Shown: positions 16,202-24,160 of the stretch, in pieces
Numbering within the stretch: position 1 is the stretch's first letter
How the letters are laid out: each line of letters begins with the position of its first letter
NCBI GenBank assembly: GCA_945900705.1
Contig: CAMDKJ010000005.1
Coordinates: 1-27,560 of the forward strand
Source of the DNA: Bifidobacterium breve
GTDB taxonomy: Bacteria; Actinomycetota; Actinomycetes; S36-B12
Length of the DNA stretch: 27,560 nucleotides
Reading direction: 5' to 3'
The notes under the pieces: generated by a model
Seen by the model: only the letters and a program-made list of their open reading frames with translations
Told to the model about the DNA's origin: nothing
Databases searched by the model: none
Translations under genes and position numbers: made by a program

Positions 16202-16732
16202 ATGGGTGTAAAGGCAGCAGTCAGAGCCCGAGTCTTATTACCGGTGGCGCTTGCGAGTGCCTTGTTCTTGGCCGCATGCTCGTCGGAGCCTGAACCGGTT
16301 CCATCCCCGAGCCTGTCTTCGGCGTTGGCCGCCCCGAGCGCAGATGCTGTCGTTTCCTTCGATGCGCAGGCAACTTGCGAGACATATTTTCAGTTGGATC
16401 TCCTGCGCAGCACCGTGGCTGCCGGGGTAAAGGATCTAAGTAAGAAGGAGCGCCGAGCGTTGCTGGTTGAATATCAACAACTTGTCACTGACCTAACGGC
16501 AACCGCCGGCGATGCGGCGAACTCGGGTGAGTTGACGCAGCAAGTGCTCACGAACGCCGAAAAGATGCAAATTATCTTGGACAAGTTTGGTAAGAAAGAC
16601 GGGATCGACTCCTTGTCGAAGGTGCAAAAGAAGCGCCTTACCTTGCAGGCCAACCGGGTTGAATCGCAGTGTGCGAGCGCCGGATACGCGCTGCCGCAGG
16701 AGAATATCGATGCCCGGGAGTTGATTCCGTAA
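16202..16732 (+). CDS. Small predicted lipoprotein, function unknown
   Basis: This 176-residue protein has a positively charged start, a hydrophobic stretch and the lipobox LAAC, with lipidated Cys26, followed by a Ser/Pro/Ala-rich linker (to about 60). The mature part is mostly helical by appearance and has two further Cys (in QATCETY and ESQCASAG) that could form a disulfide outside the membrane. AAAGGGAG five bases before ATG 16202 favours this start over ATG 16166. I recognise no domain. It lies 3 bp before an aldo/keto reductase gene and may share its mRNA. The 125-bp gap upstream, facing the ACR3 pseudogene, should hold its promoter, but no clear one was seen. Confidence 0.75.
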   Translation: MGVKAAVRARVLLPVALASALFLAACSSEPEPVPSPSLSSALAAPSADAVVSFDAQATCETYFQLDLLRSTVAAGVKDLSKKERRALLVEYQQLVTDLTATAGDAANSGELTQQVLTNAEKMQIILDKFGKKDGIDSLSKVQKKRLTLQANRVESQCASAGYALPQENIDARELIP

Positions 16733-16735
16733 GTC

Positions 16736-17773
16736 ATGTCAGGTACTTATCTACCAGATCCTGCGCGCTACGACGGTCGGATGCCGTACCGGAGAACCGG
16801 CGTAAGTGGCCTGCAGCTACCGGCTATTTCACTTGGTTTTTGGCACAATTTCGGTGACGATAAACCGCGAGAGACGCAGCGCGCAATCATGCAACGTGCT
16901 TTTGATCTAGGGATAAACCATTTCGACTTAGCTAACAACTACGGCCCCCCGGCAGGTTCTGCTGAATTTAATGTTGGACAGATTTTGCGTGATGATTTTT
17001 CGGGCCTGCGCGATGAGCTGGTGATCTCTAGTAAAGCTGGATGGGATATGTGGCCTGGGCCTTATGGGGATCTGGGTTCGCGCAAATACCTGCTTGCCAG
17101 CCTTGACCAAAGCCTCGCCCGGTTGGGGCTGGACTATGTGGACATTTTTTATCACCATCGACCCGATGCCGATACGCCCATTGAGGAGTCAATGGGGGCC
17201 CTTCATTCTGCTGTCCAGCAAGGCAAGGCACTTTATGTTGGAATCTCTTCCTACTCACCCTCTCGCACCTTGGCGGCAGCGCGTATTATTGCCGACCTTG
17301 GCACCCCATTGCTGATCCATCAGCCTTCATACTCAATGTTCAATAGGTGGCTAGAAGATGGCTTGCTTGACGTGTTGCAAGAGGTCGGAGCGGGCTGCAT
17401 TACCTTCAGTCCTCTTGCCCAAGGATTATTGACTAATAGATACCTAGAGGGCGTGCCCGCTGATTCACGGGCCGCTGCGGGCAAGAGTTTGTTCGACTCT
17501 CACCTAACAGAAGGCAATATTGATCGGGTGCGGGCATTGGCCGATATTGCAGCGCGCCGCGGCCAGTCGCTAGCACAACTTGCGGTGGCCTGGACACTTC
17601 GCGATGAACGAGTGACAACAACGTTATTGGGTGCCAGTAGCGTGCGCCAACTGGTTGAGACCGCAAGCGCCGTCGATAACCTGAAATTTACTGAGGCCGA
17701 ACTTGCTGAAATAGATAATTACGCGATAGACGCTGACATTAATTTGTGGGGGGCGCAATCCCTTATTCCTTAA
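16736..17773 (+). CDS. Aldo/keto reductase, YghZ (L-glyceraldehyde 3-phosphate reductase) type
   Basis: This 345-residue NADPH-dependent aldo/keto reductase most resembles the AKR14/YghZ group. It has LGFWHNFGDD near the N-terminus, FDLANNYGPPAGSAE, SSKAGWDMWPGPYGDLGSRKYL and YHHRPDxxTPIEE. The catalytic tetrad is Asp64, Tyr69, Lys100 and His141. YghZ reduces L-glyceraldehyde 3-phosphate and methylglyoxal. C-terminal LLGASSVRQLVE matches the cofactor-binding end. The start is 3 bp after the lipoprotein stop. The P450 gene follows 47 bp later on the same strand. Its real substrate may differ from that of YghZ. Confidence 0.88.
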   Translation: MSGTYLPDPARYDGRMPYRRTGVSGLQLPAISLGFWHNFGDDKPRETQRAIMQRAFDLGINHFDLANNYGPPAGSAEFNVGQILRDDFSGLRDELVISSKAGWDMWPGPYGDLGSRKYLLASLDQSLARLGLDYVDIFYHHRPDADTPIEESMGALHSAVQQGKALYVGISSYSPSRTLAAARIIADLGTPLLIHQPSYSMFNRWLEDGLLDVLQEVGAGCITFSPLAQGLLTNRYLEGVPADSRAAAGKSLFDSHLTEGNIDRVRALADIAARRGQSLAQLAVAWTLRDERVTTTLLGASSVRQLVETASAVDNLKFTEAELAEIDNYAIDADINLWGAQSLIP

Positions 17774-17820
17774 TGATTTAATTATCTAATCAAAGTAAGT
17801 GCATAGTTAGGTCGTGCGGA

Positions 17821-19041
17821 ATGATTTCACAAGCCCAGGTAGCTGACGGTGCGAACATGCTTAGGCAGTTGCAATTTCCAGTTGGTGCTTTGATCACGAT
17901 GGAAGATCTCCAAGATGCGGGCCGTGAGCACGTACTTGATCGGTTACGGGAGCAGGAGCCGGTAACTTGGCTTCCAGTCCTGGGCGGCTGGCTGATCACC
18001 AGTCGTAATGGTGCCCGCGAGATGTTGCTGCCAAAAGCTGGTGCAACCGTCGAGGTATCCGAAAATATGGTGCGCGCCTCACTAGGGAAAATGATGCTTA
18101 CGGTCGATGCACCCGCACATGATCGACTCCGAGCGCCCTTCGAGCGCCCATTTCGCGCCCGCGAGGCCGAACATGCCTTTGGTGATTTCATTCGAGGGCA
18201 GGCGGATGCGCTAATTGACCGGTTTGCTGAGGCAGGTAAAGCGGAATTACATTCAGCTTTCGCTGCAGAGTTTGCCGTCGCCGTTGCCGGTCACGTCATT
18301 GGGCTACCACTCGGCGAGAGCGCGAAAATCGACGCCTATTACGCAGATTTTGCCGCGGCAATGGTTTATGACGGTGACCCGGAGCCGGTTAAGCGGGCCG
18401 ACTTAGCTCGGGAGCAGTTGGACAAACTGCTACTCGCCGGCCTAAATGCTCATCGGTCGTCGGGCGCCGCATCATTGACAAATGAAGTTTTGGCGAGCTC
18501 GGACAACGAACTGTCCGATGAAGAGGTGGTAGCGCAGCTTCGGGTGGTGATGTTCGGGGCCGTTGAGACAATACAAGCTTCTGTGATGTCAACTCTGCTC
18601 TTGCTTCTTACCCACCCTGATGCCTTGTCGCAGTGTTTAGCCGATCGAAGTTTAATACCGGGTGCCGTTGACGAAGCGATTCGACTTATTCCACCGGTTG
18701 CCTTCATCGAGAGGTGGATGGGTAGACCATTTACCGCCTGCGGGGTCACTATCGACGCTGGCGAGTTTGTTGGGATCTCGGTTATCGCCGTCAACCGCGA
18801 TCCTGCTGTTTTCGCTGACCCACTCACCTTCGATATACATCGTGCCAACGCCAAACACGGCTTAGGTTTTTCCGCGGGTGAACACCATTGCCTTGGAGTG
18901 CACCTAGCCCGAACCCAAACTGCCATAGCGGTTGACAAACTCCTCAGCCGGTTACCCAATCTCACCTTGGTAGCGGCGGTACCGCCAGCTGGTTTCGCAT
19001 TTAGGCGGCCGGGGTCACTAGAACTCTCCTGGCGGGTGTAG
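17821..19041 (+). CDS. Cytochrome P450
   Basis: This 406-residue soluble bacterial P450 has the haem loop FSAGEHHCLG with Cys357 as axial ligand, and the ExxR pair Glu285/Arg288 (DEAIR). The C-helix AHDRLR provides the His/Arg haem contacts, and the I-helix FGAVETI contains the oxygen-activating acid/Thr pair Glu249/Thr250. No membrane anchor is present. Class I bacterial P450s need a ferredoxin and reductase, and neither is adjacent. The substrate is unknown. It is convergent with the next aldo/keto reductase, the stops being 10 bp apart, and follows another one. A weak site precedes ATG 17821, so the exact start is less certain. Confidence 0.93.
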   Translation: MISQAQVADGANMLRQLQFPVGALITMEDLQDAGREHVLDRLREQEPVTWLPVLGGWLITSRNGAREMLLPKAGATVEVSENMVRASLGKMMLTVDAPAHDRLRAPFERPFRAREAEHAFGDFIRGQADALIDRFAEAGKAELHSAFAAEFAVAVAGHVIGLPLGESAKIDAYYADFAAAMVYDGDPEPVKRADLAREQLDKLLLAGLNAHRSSGAASLTNEVLASSDNELSDEEVVAQLRVVMFGAVETIQASVMSTLLLLLTHPDALSQCLADRSLIPGAVDEAIRLIPPVAFIERWMGRPFTACGVTIDAGEFVGISVIAVNRDPAVFADPLTFDIHRANAKHGLGFSAGEHHCLGVHLARTQTAIAVDKLLSRLPNLTLVAAVPPAGFAFRRPGSLELSWRV

Positions 19042-19051
19042 CCACCAATCA

Positions 19052-19876
19052 CTACATGAACTCGTCGGGGTTCGGGCCGGTGCGGTGACCATTCTCAACT
19101 GAGCCGATGGTCGCCATGTTTTGCGGCGTCAGTTCAAAGTCAAAGACATCAATATTTTCACGGATGCGAGCCGGCGTTACTGATTTCGGTAAGACCACGT
19201 TTCCTAGCTGAAGATGCCAGCGAATCATCACCTGGGCAATGCTCTTTTGGTGTTCAGTGGCGATAACTCCAATGACCGGATTGTTGATCAATTCGCCGGA
19301 CGCCAGTGGGCTCCAAGCCTCGATCAACATTCCGAGATCGGAGGCAAGTGCCCTGAGTGGAGTCTGGGGCAGCCACGGATGCAACTCAATTTGGTCAACG
19401 GCCGGTACCACACCGGTCTCGGCGATGATGACCTCTAGCTGTTCTTGGTGAAAGTTAGACACCCCAATTGATCTAGCGCGGCCCTCAGAATGCAGTTGCA
19501 CCACTGCCCGCCAGGTCTGTAGGTAATCGCCAGTGGCCGGCGCCGGCCAATGCACAAGATAAAGATCCACTTCAGAGACTCCAAGGAGAGACAGGCTCTT
19601 ATCGAAGGCGCGCATGGTCTGGTCATACCCATGGTCGGTGTTCCAGACTTTAGTGGTCAAGAAGATTTCATCACGCGGTAAGCCAGAGCGTACGATCGCT
19701 TCGCCCACCCCGCGTTCATTCTCGTATACGGCTGCCGTATCGACGTGGCGGTATCCGGTAGCTAATGCCTCAAGGGTTGCTGCGGTTACTTGATCATCGG
19801 GTACCTGCCAAACCCCAAAACCGATCTGCGGTATCGCTAGCCCATCGTTCATGATCAGATCAGGTATGCGGTGCAT
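19052..19876 (-). CDS. Aldo/keto reductase, 2,5-diketo-D-gluconate reductase-like (AKR5 type)
   Basis: This 274-residue monomeric aldo/keto reductase has the tetrad Asp46 (HVDTAAVYENE), Tyr51, Lys76 (TTKVWN) and His109 (LVHWPAP). It also has the GVSNF and QIELHPWLPQ segments and the C-terminal LPKSVTPARIREN cofactor site. The start is ATG 19876, preceded by AAAGGAGTTACA, a good ribosome binding site; an upstream ATG at 19906 is less likely. Relatives reduce small aldehydes, methylglyoxal or diketo-gluconate. It runs opposite to the P450. Its promoter should lie in 19877-20006, and the tandem palindromic repeats start 130 bp upstream of its start codon. Confidence 0.9.
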   Translation of the reverse strand: MHRIPDLIMNDGLAIPQIGFGVWQVPDDQVTAATLEALATGYRHVDTAAVYENERGVGEAIVRSGLPRDEIFLTTKVWNTDHGYDQTMRAFDKSLSLLGVSEVDLYLVHWPAPATGDYLQTWRAVVQLHSEGRARSIGVSNFHQEQLEVIIAETGVVPAVDQIELHPWLPQTPLRALASDLGMLIEAWSPLASGELINNPVIGVIATEHQKSIAQVMIRWHLQLGNVVLPKSVTPARIRENIDVFDFELTPQNMATIGSVENGHRTGPNPDEFM

Positions 19877-20006
19877 TGTAACTCCTTTGCGGACGGTCAG
19901 AGGCAAATCAGGCGTGGCAAACGATACCCATAGCCAGCAAGACGACGGGAGGTCAACCTATCCGGCGATAGAGAACTCACGACTCGGCCGGCGGTGCTCA
20001 GTGGAG

Positions 20007-20106
20007 CCGTCATCGTCTGACCTCGCACCTGCTCGAACCGTCACCGTCTGACCTCGCACCTGCTCGAACCGTCATCGTCTGACCTCGCACCTGCTCGAAC
20101 CGTCAT
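20007..20106. repeat. Tandem 31-bp repeat, three copies plus a partial, each with a GTCA-N5-TGAC palindrome
   Basis: Units lie at 20007-20037, 20038-20068 and 20069-20099. They are identical except for one T/C change in unit 2, and a seven-base partial unit follows at 20100-20106. Each unit contains the perfect palindrome GTCA-N5-TGAC (20009-20021, 20040-20052, 20071-20083), with a degenerate fourth copy GTCATTTCTGGAC at 20102-20114. The period of 31 bp is close to three turns of B-DNA, so bound proteins would sit on one face. There are no spacers, so it is not a CRISPR array. Function unknown; a cooperative operator array or a structured leader are the main options. Confidence 0.85.
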
Positions 20107-20122
20107 TTCTGGACGGTTTTTT
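20098..20122 (+). terminator. Rho-independent terminator-like hairpin with U-tract
   Basis: AACCGTC (20098-20104) pairs with GACGGTT (20112-20118) across a 7-base loop, and the T-run covers 20117-20122. The U-tract exists only in the rightward direction. No rightward gene ends nearby; the P450 stop is over 1 kb upstream. It would therefore terminate a transcript that starts in the repeat region, or readthrough from further left. Confidence 0.65.
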
Positions 20123-20336
20123 GACGGTTTCAGCAGGTTGAAGGATCGGGCACCTGATGCGAGCTAACCCTTGCGCGCCGGATGCGCCGATGCCTCACCC
20201 CTCCGAGAAGGACCCGCTGCCATTAGTACAACCAAACTCCAGATGAGCGCGCCCTAGCCGTGTACTTTGTATGCTGAGTGCGTTGACGATCCACGGCCGG
20301 CGATAAGTTGTCAGCAACAACATGAAAGGGCGCAAA

Positions 20337-20441
20337 ATGAGGTCCGTAAACCGCTTGGCAGTGAGTGCAGTGATTGCCACTGTTATTGAGTTCACTTACG
20401 GAACAACTGTAAGTAAGGTCCGCCTGAAGTTCATGAACTGA
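20337..20441 (+). CDS. Possible 34-codon leader ORF immediately upstream of ppdK
   Basis: ATG 20337 is preceded by GAAAGGG (20324-20330) at a spacing of six bases, a better ribosome binding site than ppdK itself has. The frame gives 34 residues with a short hydrophobic stretch (LAVSAVIATVI) and a basic C-terminal end, and stops at TGA 20439-20441, two bases before the ppdK ATG. It may be a small membrane peptide or simply couple translation into ppdK. An in-frame ATG at 20322 would make 39 residues. Short length means that chance cannot be excluded. Confidence 0.35.
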   Translation: MRSVNRLAVSAVIATVIEFTYGTTVSKVRLKFMN

Positions 20442-20443
20442 TC

Positions 20444-23170
20444 ATGGCTGAGATCCGGTACGTATTTGATTTCACCGAGGGCGGTCGTGAACAGAAGGAT
20501 CTCCTGGGCGGCAAGGGCGCAAATCTTGCAGAGATGACGCGCCTCGGTTTGCCAGTGCCCCCGGGCTTCACGATCACCACCGATGCTTGCCGGTGGTTCC
20601 TTCTCAATAACCAAGAGCCGGCAAACCTGCGAGTGCAAGTGACGGCGGCCCTGAGGCGTCTCGAAGACCAATTAAATCGACGACTTGGTGATGTACATGA
20701 CCCGCTCCTTGTCTCAGTGAGATCAGGAGCGGTGTTCTCGATGCCGGGCATGATGGACACCATTCTCAATGTCGGCCTAAATGACTCTTCGGTCAAAGGC
20801 TTGGTAGCCATCTCGGGGGATGCCCGCTTTGCCTGGGATTCTTATCGCCGACTGATTTCGATGTTTGGCCGAACCGTGATGGGCGTCGAGCCGGCATTGT
20901 TTGCAAATGAGCTTGAAGCGGCGGTCCAGGCCTCGGGCGTGCAAAATGAAAGCGCACTCGACTTTGAGTCCTTACAGGCTCTGGTGGAAAAGTATAAAGC
21001 CATCATTCGCGAGCAAACCGGACGCGAGTTCCCGCAGCACCCGCGCGAGCAACTCGACCTCGCAGTACACGCGGTGTTTGAGTCCTGGAATGGAGATAGG
21101 GCCAAACTTTATCGTCGACGTGAGCGCATCCCCAATGACCTTGGTACCGCCGTCAACGTGTGCACGATGGTCTTTGGTAATCAAGGTGAAGATTCAGGCA
21201 CCGGTGTAGCTTTTACGCGCGACCCGGCAACCGGATCAGTTGGTCATTACGGTGACTACCTGCCAAACGCCCAAGGCGAAGACGTTGTTGCTGGTATTCG
21301 CAATACCTTGACCTTGGCTGATCTGGCCGTGCAAAACCACGAAGTTGCCGAGCAATTATCACTAACTATGCGGCGCCTTGAGACCCACTACCGCGACCTC
21401 TGCGATATCGAGTTCACCGTTGAGCGCGGCAAGCTCTGGATGCTGCAAACTCGAGTGGGGAAACGCACGGCGGGCGCCGCTTTTCGAATTGCCTGTGAAT
21501 TCTTGGACGAGGGTTTGATCACCGAAGACGAAGCACTCGCGCGGGTCAGCGGCGCGCAACTAACGCAATTACTGGTTCCGCAACTGACGGTGGGTACTGA
21601 TCGCACCGTCATCACTAAGGGTATCGCCGCCTCACCAGGTGCCGCGGTCGGGCAAGTGGTATTTGACCCGGCTGTTGCGGTGCACTGGGCAGAGTCAGGG
21701 CGCCCGGTGGTCTTGGTGCGCCGGGAAACTAACCCGGATGATCTTGCCGGCATGGTGGCCGCGGTTGGCATTTTGACCAGCCGCGGCGGTAAGACCAGTC
21801 ACGCGGCCGTCGTAGCCCGTGGAATGGGCAAGCCCGCGGTTTGTGGAGCAGATGCGCTTGTCGTTGATGAAGCCGGCGGTTTCGCAGTTGCCACCTCCGT
21901 CGATGGCACGTCTTGGACAATCCGTGAGGGTGACTTCATCTCCTTGGATGGTGCAACCGGTGAGGTATTTCTTGGCGAATTACCGGTTTCGTCATCTCCG
22001 GTAGTGCGCTATCTGCTCGAAGGGGTTGACGCGGTACTGGCGTCCTTGAGTGAGGATGACGCCGCGGTGGTGTCGTGCGTCGATCGACTACTTAAGTATG
22101 CGGACAAGGTGCGTAGGCTTCGAGTAAGAGCCAATGCTGACACTCCAGAGGACGCCCTTAGAGCAAGGTTGCTCGGCGCTGAAGGTATCGGCTTGTGCCG
22201 CACCGAGCATATGTTTCTTGGTGAGCGCCGTGAACTAATCGAGCACGTCATCCTCGCCGAAACGGGTGTTGATCGCGAAGCCGCACTTGCCGCACTGATG
22301 CCGTTACAGCGGCAAGACTTTATTGAGATTTTAGAAGCAATGGACGGCCTACCAGTTACGGTGCGCCTGCTAGACCCGCCTTTACATGAGTTCTTAACCG
22401 ATCGCGCTGAATTGATGGTGCGTGTCGCGCTGGCGCAGGAGCGTGGTGAAGACCATGCGGACGATGATCGCATTTTGCTGGCGGTTAATCGGCTCCATGA
22501 GTCGAATCCAATGCTGGGGTTGCGTGGTGTCAGATTGGGGTTGGTAGTGCCGGGCCTGTATGCATTACAGGTGCGAGCACTAGCCGAGGCGACACTTGCT
22601 CGTATCGCTGCCGGGGGAAACCCCAAGCCCGAGATCATGGTGCCACTTGTTGGATCAGCGCGTGAATTGCTCCTCATTCGCGATGAAATTGAGCAGGTGC
22701 TGGCCGCGGTAAGCGCCTCGGCGGGTCGGGTAATCTCGATGCCTATTGGGACGATGATCGAACTCCCGCGGGCAGCTTTAACGGCCCATCGGATCGCGGA
22801 GGTGGCAGATTTCTTCTCGTTTGGCACCAATGACTTGACTCAGACCACTTGGGGATTTAGTCGAGATGATGTCGAAGCGGCATTCTTCGCGGCTTATCTG
22901 GAGAAGGGTGTTCTAACGATTTCACCGTTTGAGACCCTAGACGCCGATGGGGTCGGCCGCCTAGTTGATATCGCGGTTCGCGAGGGCCGGCAGGCGCGCC
23001 CTGACCTTAAACTTGGGATCTGCGGAGAACATGGTGGTGACCCAGAGTCAATCCACTACTTCCACAATGCCGGGCTCGATTACGTATCGGCTAGCCCGTT
23101 CCGGGTGCCGGTGGCCCGCCTTGAGTCAGGAAGAGCTGTCATCGCCGACCTAACTAGTGACTCGCGTTAG
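20444..23170 (+). CDS. ppdK: Pyruvate, phosphate dikinase
   Basis: PPDK (908 aa) interconverts pyruvate + ATP + Pi and PEP + AMP + PPi. The ATP-grasp N-terminal domain begins with GGKGANLAEMTRLGLPVPPGF and includes SVRSGAVFSMPGMMDT. The central swivelling domain has the phosphorylated His453 in GGKTSHAAVVARGMGK, whose neighbouring Thr is the usual target of the PPDK regulatory protein. The C-terminal PEP/pyruvate barrel has GLCRTEHMF, FSFGTNDLTQTTWGFSRDD and the acid/base Cys860 in GICGEHGG. It is slightly longer than the 874-residue Clostridium enzyme. ATG 20444 has only a weak ribosome binding site. Its last 17 bases overlap the convergent C45-type gene. Confidence 0.97.
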   Translation: MAEIRYVFDFTEGGREQKDLLGGKGANLAEMTRLGLPVPPGFTITTDACRWFLLNNQEPANLRVQVTAALRRLEDQLNRRLGDVHDPLLVSVRSGAVFSMPGMMDTILNVGLNDSSVKGLVAISGDARFAWDSYRRLISMFGRTVMGVEPALFANELEAAVQASGVQNESALDFESLQALVEKYKAIIREQTGREFPQHPREQLDLAVHAVFESWNGDRAKLYRRRERIPNDLGTAVNVCTMVFGNQGEDSGTGVAFTRDPATGSVGHYGDYLPNAQGEDVVAGIRNTLTLADLAVQNHEVAEQLSLTMRRLETHYRDLCDIEFTVERGKLWMLQTRVGKRTAGAAFRIACEFLDEGLITEDEALARVSGAQLTQLLVPQLTVGTDRTVITKGIAASPGAAVGQVVFDPAVAVHWAESGRPVVLVRRETNPDDLAGMVAAVGILTSRGGKTSHAAVVARGMGKPAVCGADALVVDEAGGFAVATSVDGTSWTIREGDFISLDGATGEVFLGELPVSSSPVVRYLLEGVDAVLASLSEDDAAVVSCVDRLLKYADKVRRLRVRANADTPEDALRARLLGAEGIGLCRTEHMFLGERRELIEHVILAETGVDREAALAALMPLQRQDFIEILEAMDGLPVTVRLLDPPLHEFLTDRAELMVRVALAQERGEDHADDDRILLAVNRLHESNPMLGLRGVRLGLVVPGLYALQVRALAEATLARIAAGGNPKPEIMVPLVGSARELLLIRDEIEQVLAAVSASAGRVISMPIGTMIELPRAALTAHRIAEVADFFSFGTNDLTQTTWGFSRDDVEAAFFAAYLEKGVLTISPFETLDADGVGRLVDIAVREGRQARPDLKLGICGEHGGDPESIHYFHNAGLDYVSASPFRVPVARLESGRAVIADLTSDSR

Positions 23171-24152
23171 CGATGTATTTAATCGACTCCCATACCGGGG
23201 CACCGGCCCTTAGGGTGCGGCCGTCGGCGAAATCAACGTGCGCGGCCGGAGGGTTTGCCACGAACGCTGCAAAAGTAACTCCGGCATTGGACGTGCGGGG
23301 ATCAGTCAGGACAACGTCGTATGACAAGGTGCCGCGAAGATCTAGGTCACTGGCGAGCGCTTGCTGCAAAGTCGCCAGACGTCGAAGTGATGACCTACTC
23401 GCATTCGCTGGTTCAGCCAGCAGGTGGTTAGTGTGGGCGCACTGGCTTGCGGCTGGGGCAGTTACGATTTTCACGTGGCCGGGCCCGCACTCCCAAGTTG
23501 CGATGCCATCGGGTGCTGCAACTGTGTAAGCCTGACCGGCCGCGTGCGGGATACCATTTATAAAGTTGGCGGCCTCACCAAGGCTTTTCAAAGTCAATAG
23601 GTGCCGCGTGATGAAAGCAACGCCCAACCCGCTGCTGTCGGCCGTGAATTGCTCAAGTGCATTGACCGCGACACCAAGGCCGGCATCATTTGCCCCGCAC
23701 AAGCCAATCATGCCCGCGTAACTCATGACGAGTGCCGTAGGCTTGCCTTCGGCCTTGACCCGAAGGATCATTAGTCTCCCCGCCGTCCATAGCGGCAGGT
23801 CCATTGTCTGGCCGAGGAAAGCAGCACTGGAACGAGCTGCAACCGAGCAACCCAAGCCACCGGTGAAACTCCATACTTCATCGAGAAATGTTAGTAGCAA
23901 GATGTCAACGAGTGCTACTTCAGCCCCGCTGGCGATACCGGTTACCTCATTCCAAAGATCAGGGGTGCAGGTGAGCGCAGTGTTAGTCAGTTCGCTGTCT
24001 ATGAGGCGATCAGTAACCGCATCGACATCAACTCCGGACTCATGTAGTTGCTGGCGAAGGGCGCGCACTGCTTCACCGATCTGTTGTGCACGGGCCTGAC
24101 CATGGGTGAAACCGCGAGCAGCGCCCGCACCGGATACTTCGATAACGTCCAA
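23154..24152 (-). CDS. C45-type Ntn acyltransferase/amidohydrolase (acyl-CoA:6-APA acyltransferase family)
   Basis: This 332-residue protein resembles the C45/AAT family of Ntn hydrolases, which self-cleave before a nucleophilic Cys and hydrolyse or transfer acyl-amide groups. The likely nucleophile is Cys102 in GGLGCSVAA, preceded by LLLTFLDEVWSFTG and followed by GQTMDLP. N-terminal EVSGAGAARGFTHGQA and internal GLCGANDAGLGVAVNAL are also typical. The start is TTG 24152, 8 bp after the upstream DUF4349 stop; no ATG or GTG fits better. The substrate is unknown, and relatives include carcinine and acyl-homoserine-lactone-type acylases. It is probably co-transcribed with the DUF4349 lipoprotein. 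Confidence 0.8.
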   Translation of the reverse strand: MDVIEVSGAGAARGFTHGQARAQQIGEAVRALRQQLHESGVDVDAVTDRLIDSELTNTALTCTPDLWNEVTGIASGAEVALVDILLLTFLDEVWSFTGGLGCSVAARSSAAFLGQTMDLPLWTAGRLMILRVKAEGKPTALVMSYAGMIGLCGANDAGLGVAVNALEQFTADSSGLGVAFITRHLLTLKSLGEAANFINGIPHAAGQAYTVAAPDGIATWECGPGHVKIVTAPAASQCAHTNHLLAEPANASRSSLRRLATLQQALASDLDLRGTLSYDVVLTDPRTSNAGVTFAAFVANPPAAHVDFADGRTLRAGAPVWESIKYIANASH

Positions 24153-24160
24153 AAGTTGCT

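Larger units (their letters stand above)
19877..20336. other. Non-coding intergenic region between the AKR gene and ppdK leader
   Basis: These 460 bases contain no convincing gene; short open frames across them look like chance. They hold a three-copy tandem repeat (20007-20099), a U-tract hairpin (20098-20122) and, to the right, 20140-20280 in which I see nothing recognisable. TTGACG at 20283-20288 with TAAGTT at 20304-20309 is a possible but poorly spaced (15 bp) promoter for ppdK. Confidence 0.6.

Noticed and set aside
19851..20051. 66-codon rightward open frame upstream of the repeats
   Set aside because: It starts inside the AKR gene on the other strand, runs into the tandem repeat and shows no domain-like pattern.
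20007..20106. Short CRISPR array
   Set aside because: The 31-bp units abut directly with no unique spacers, and no cas gene is nearby.
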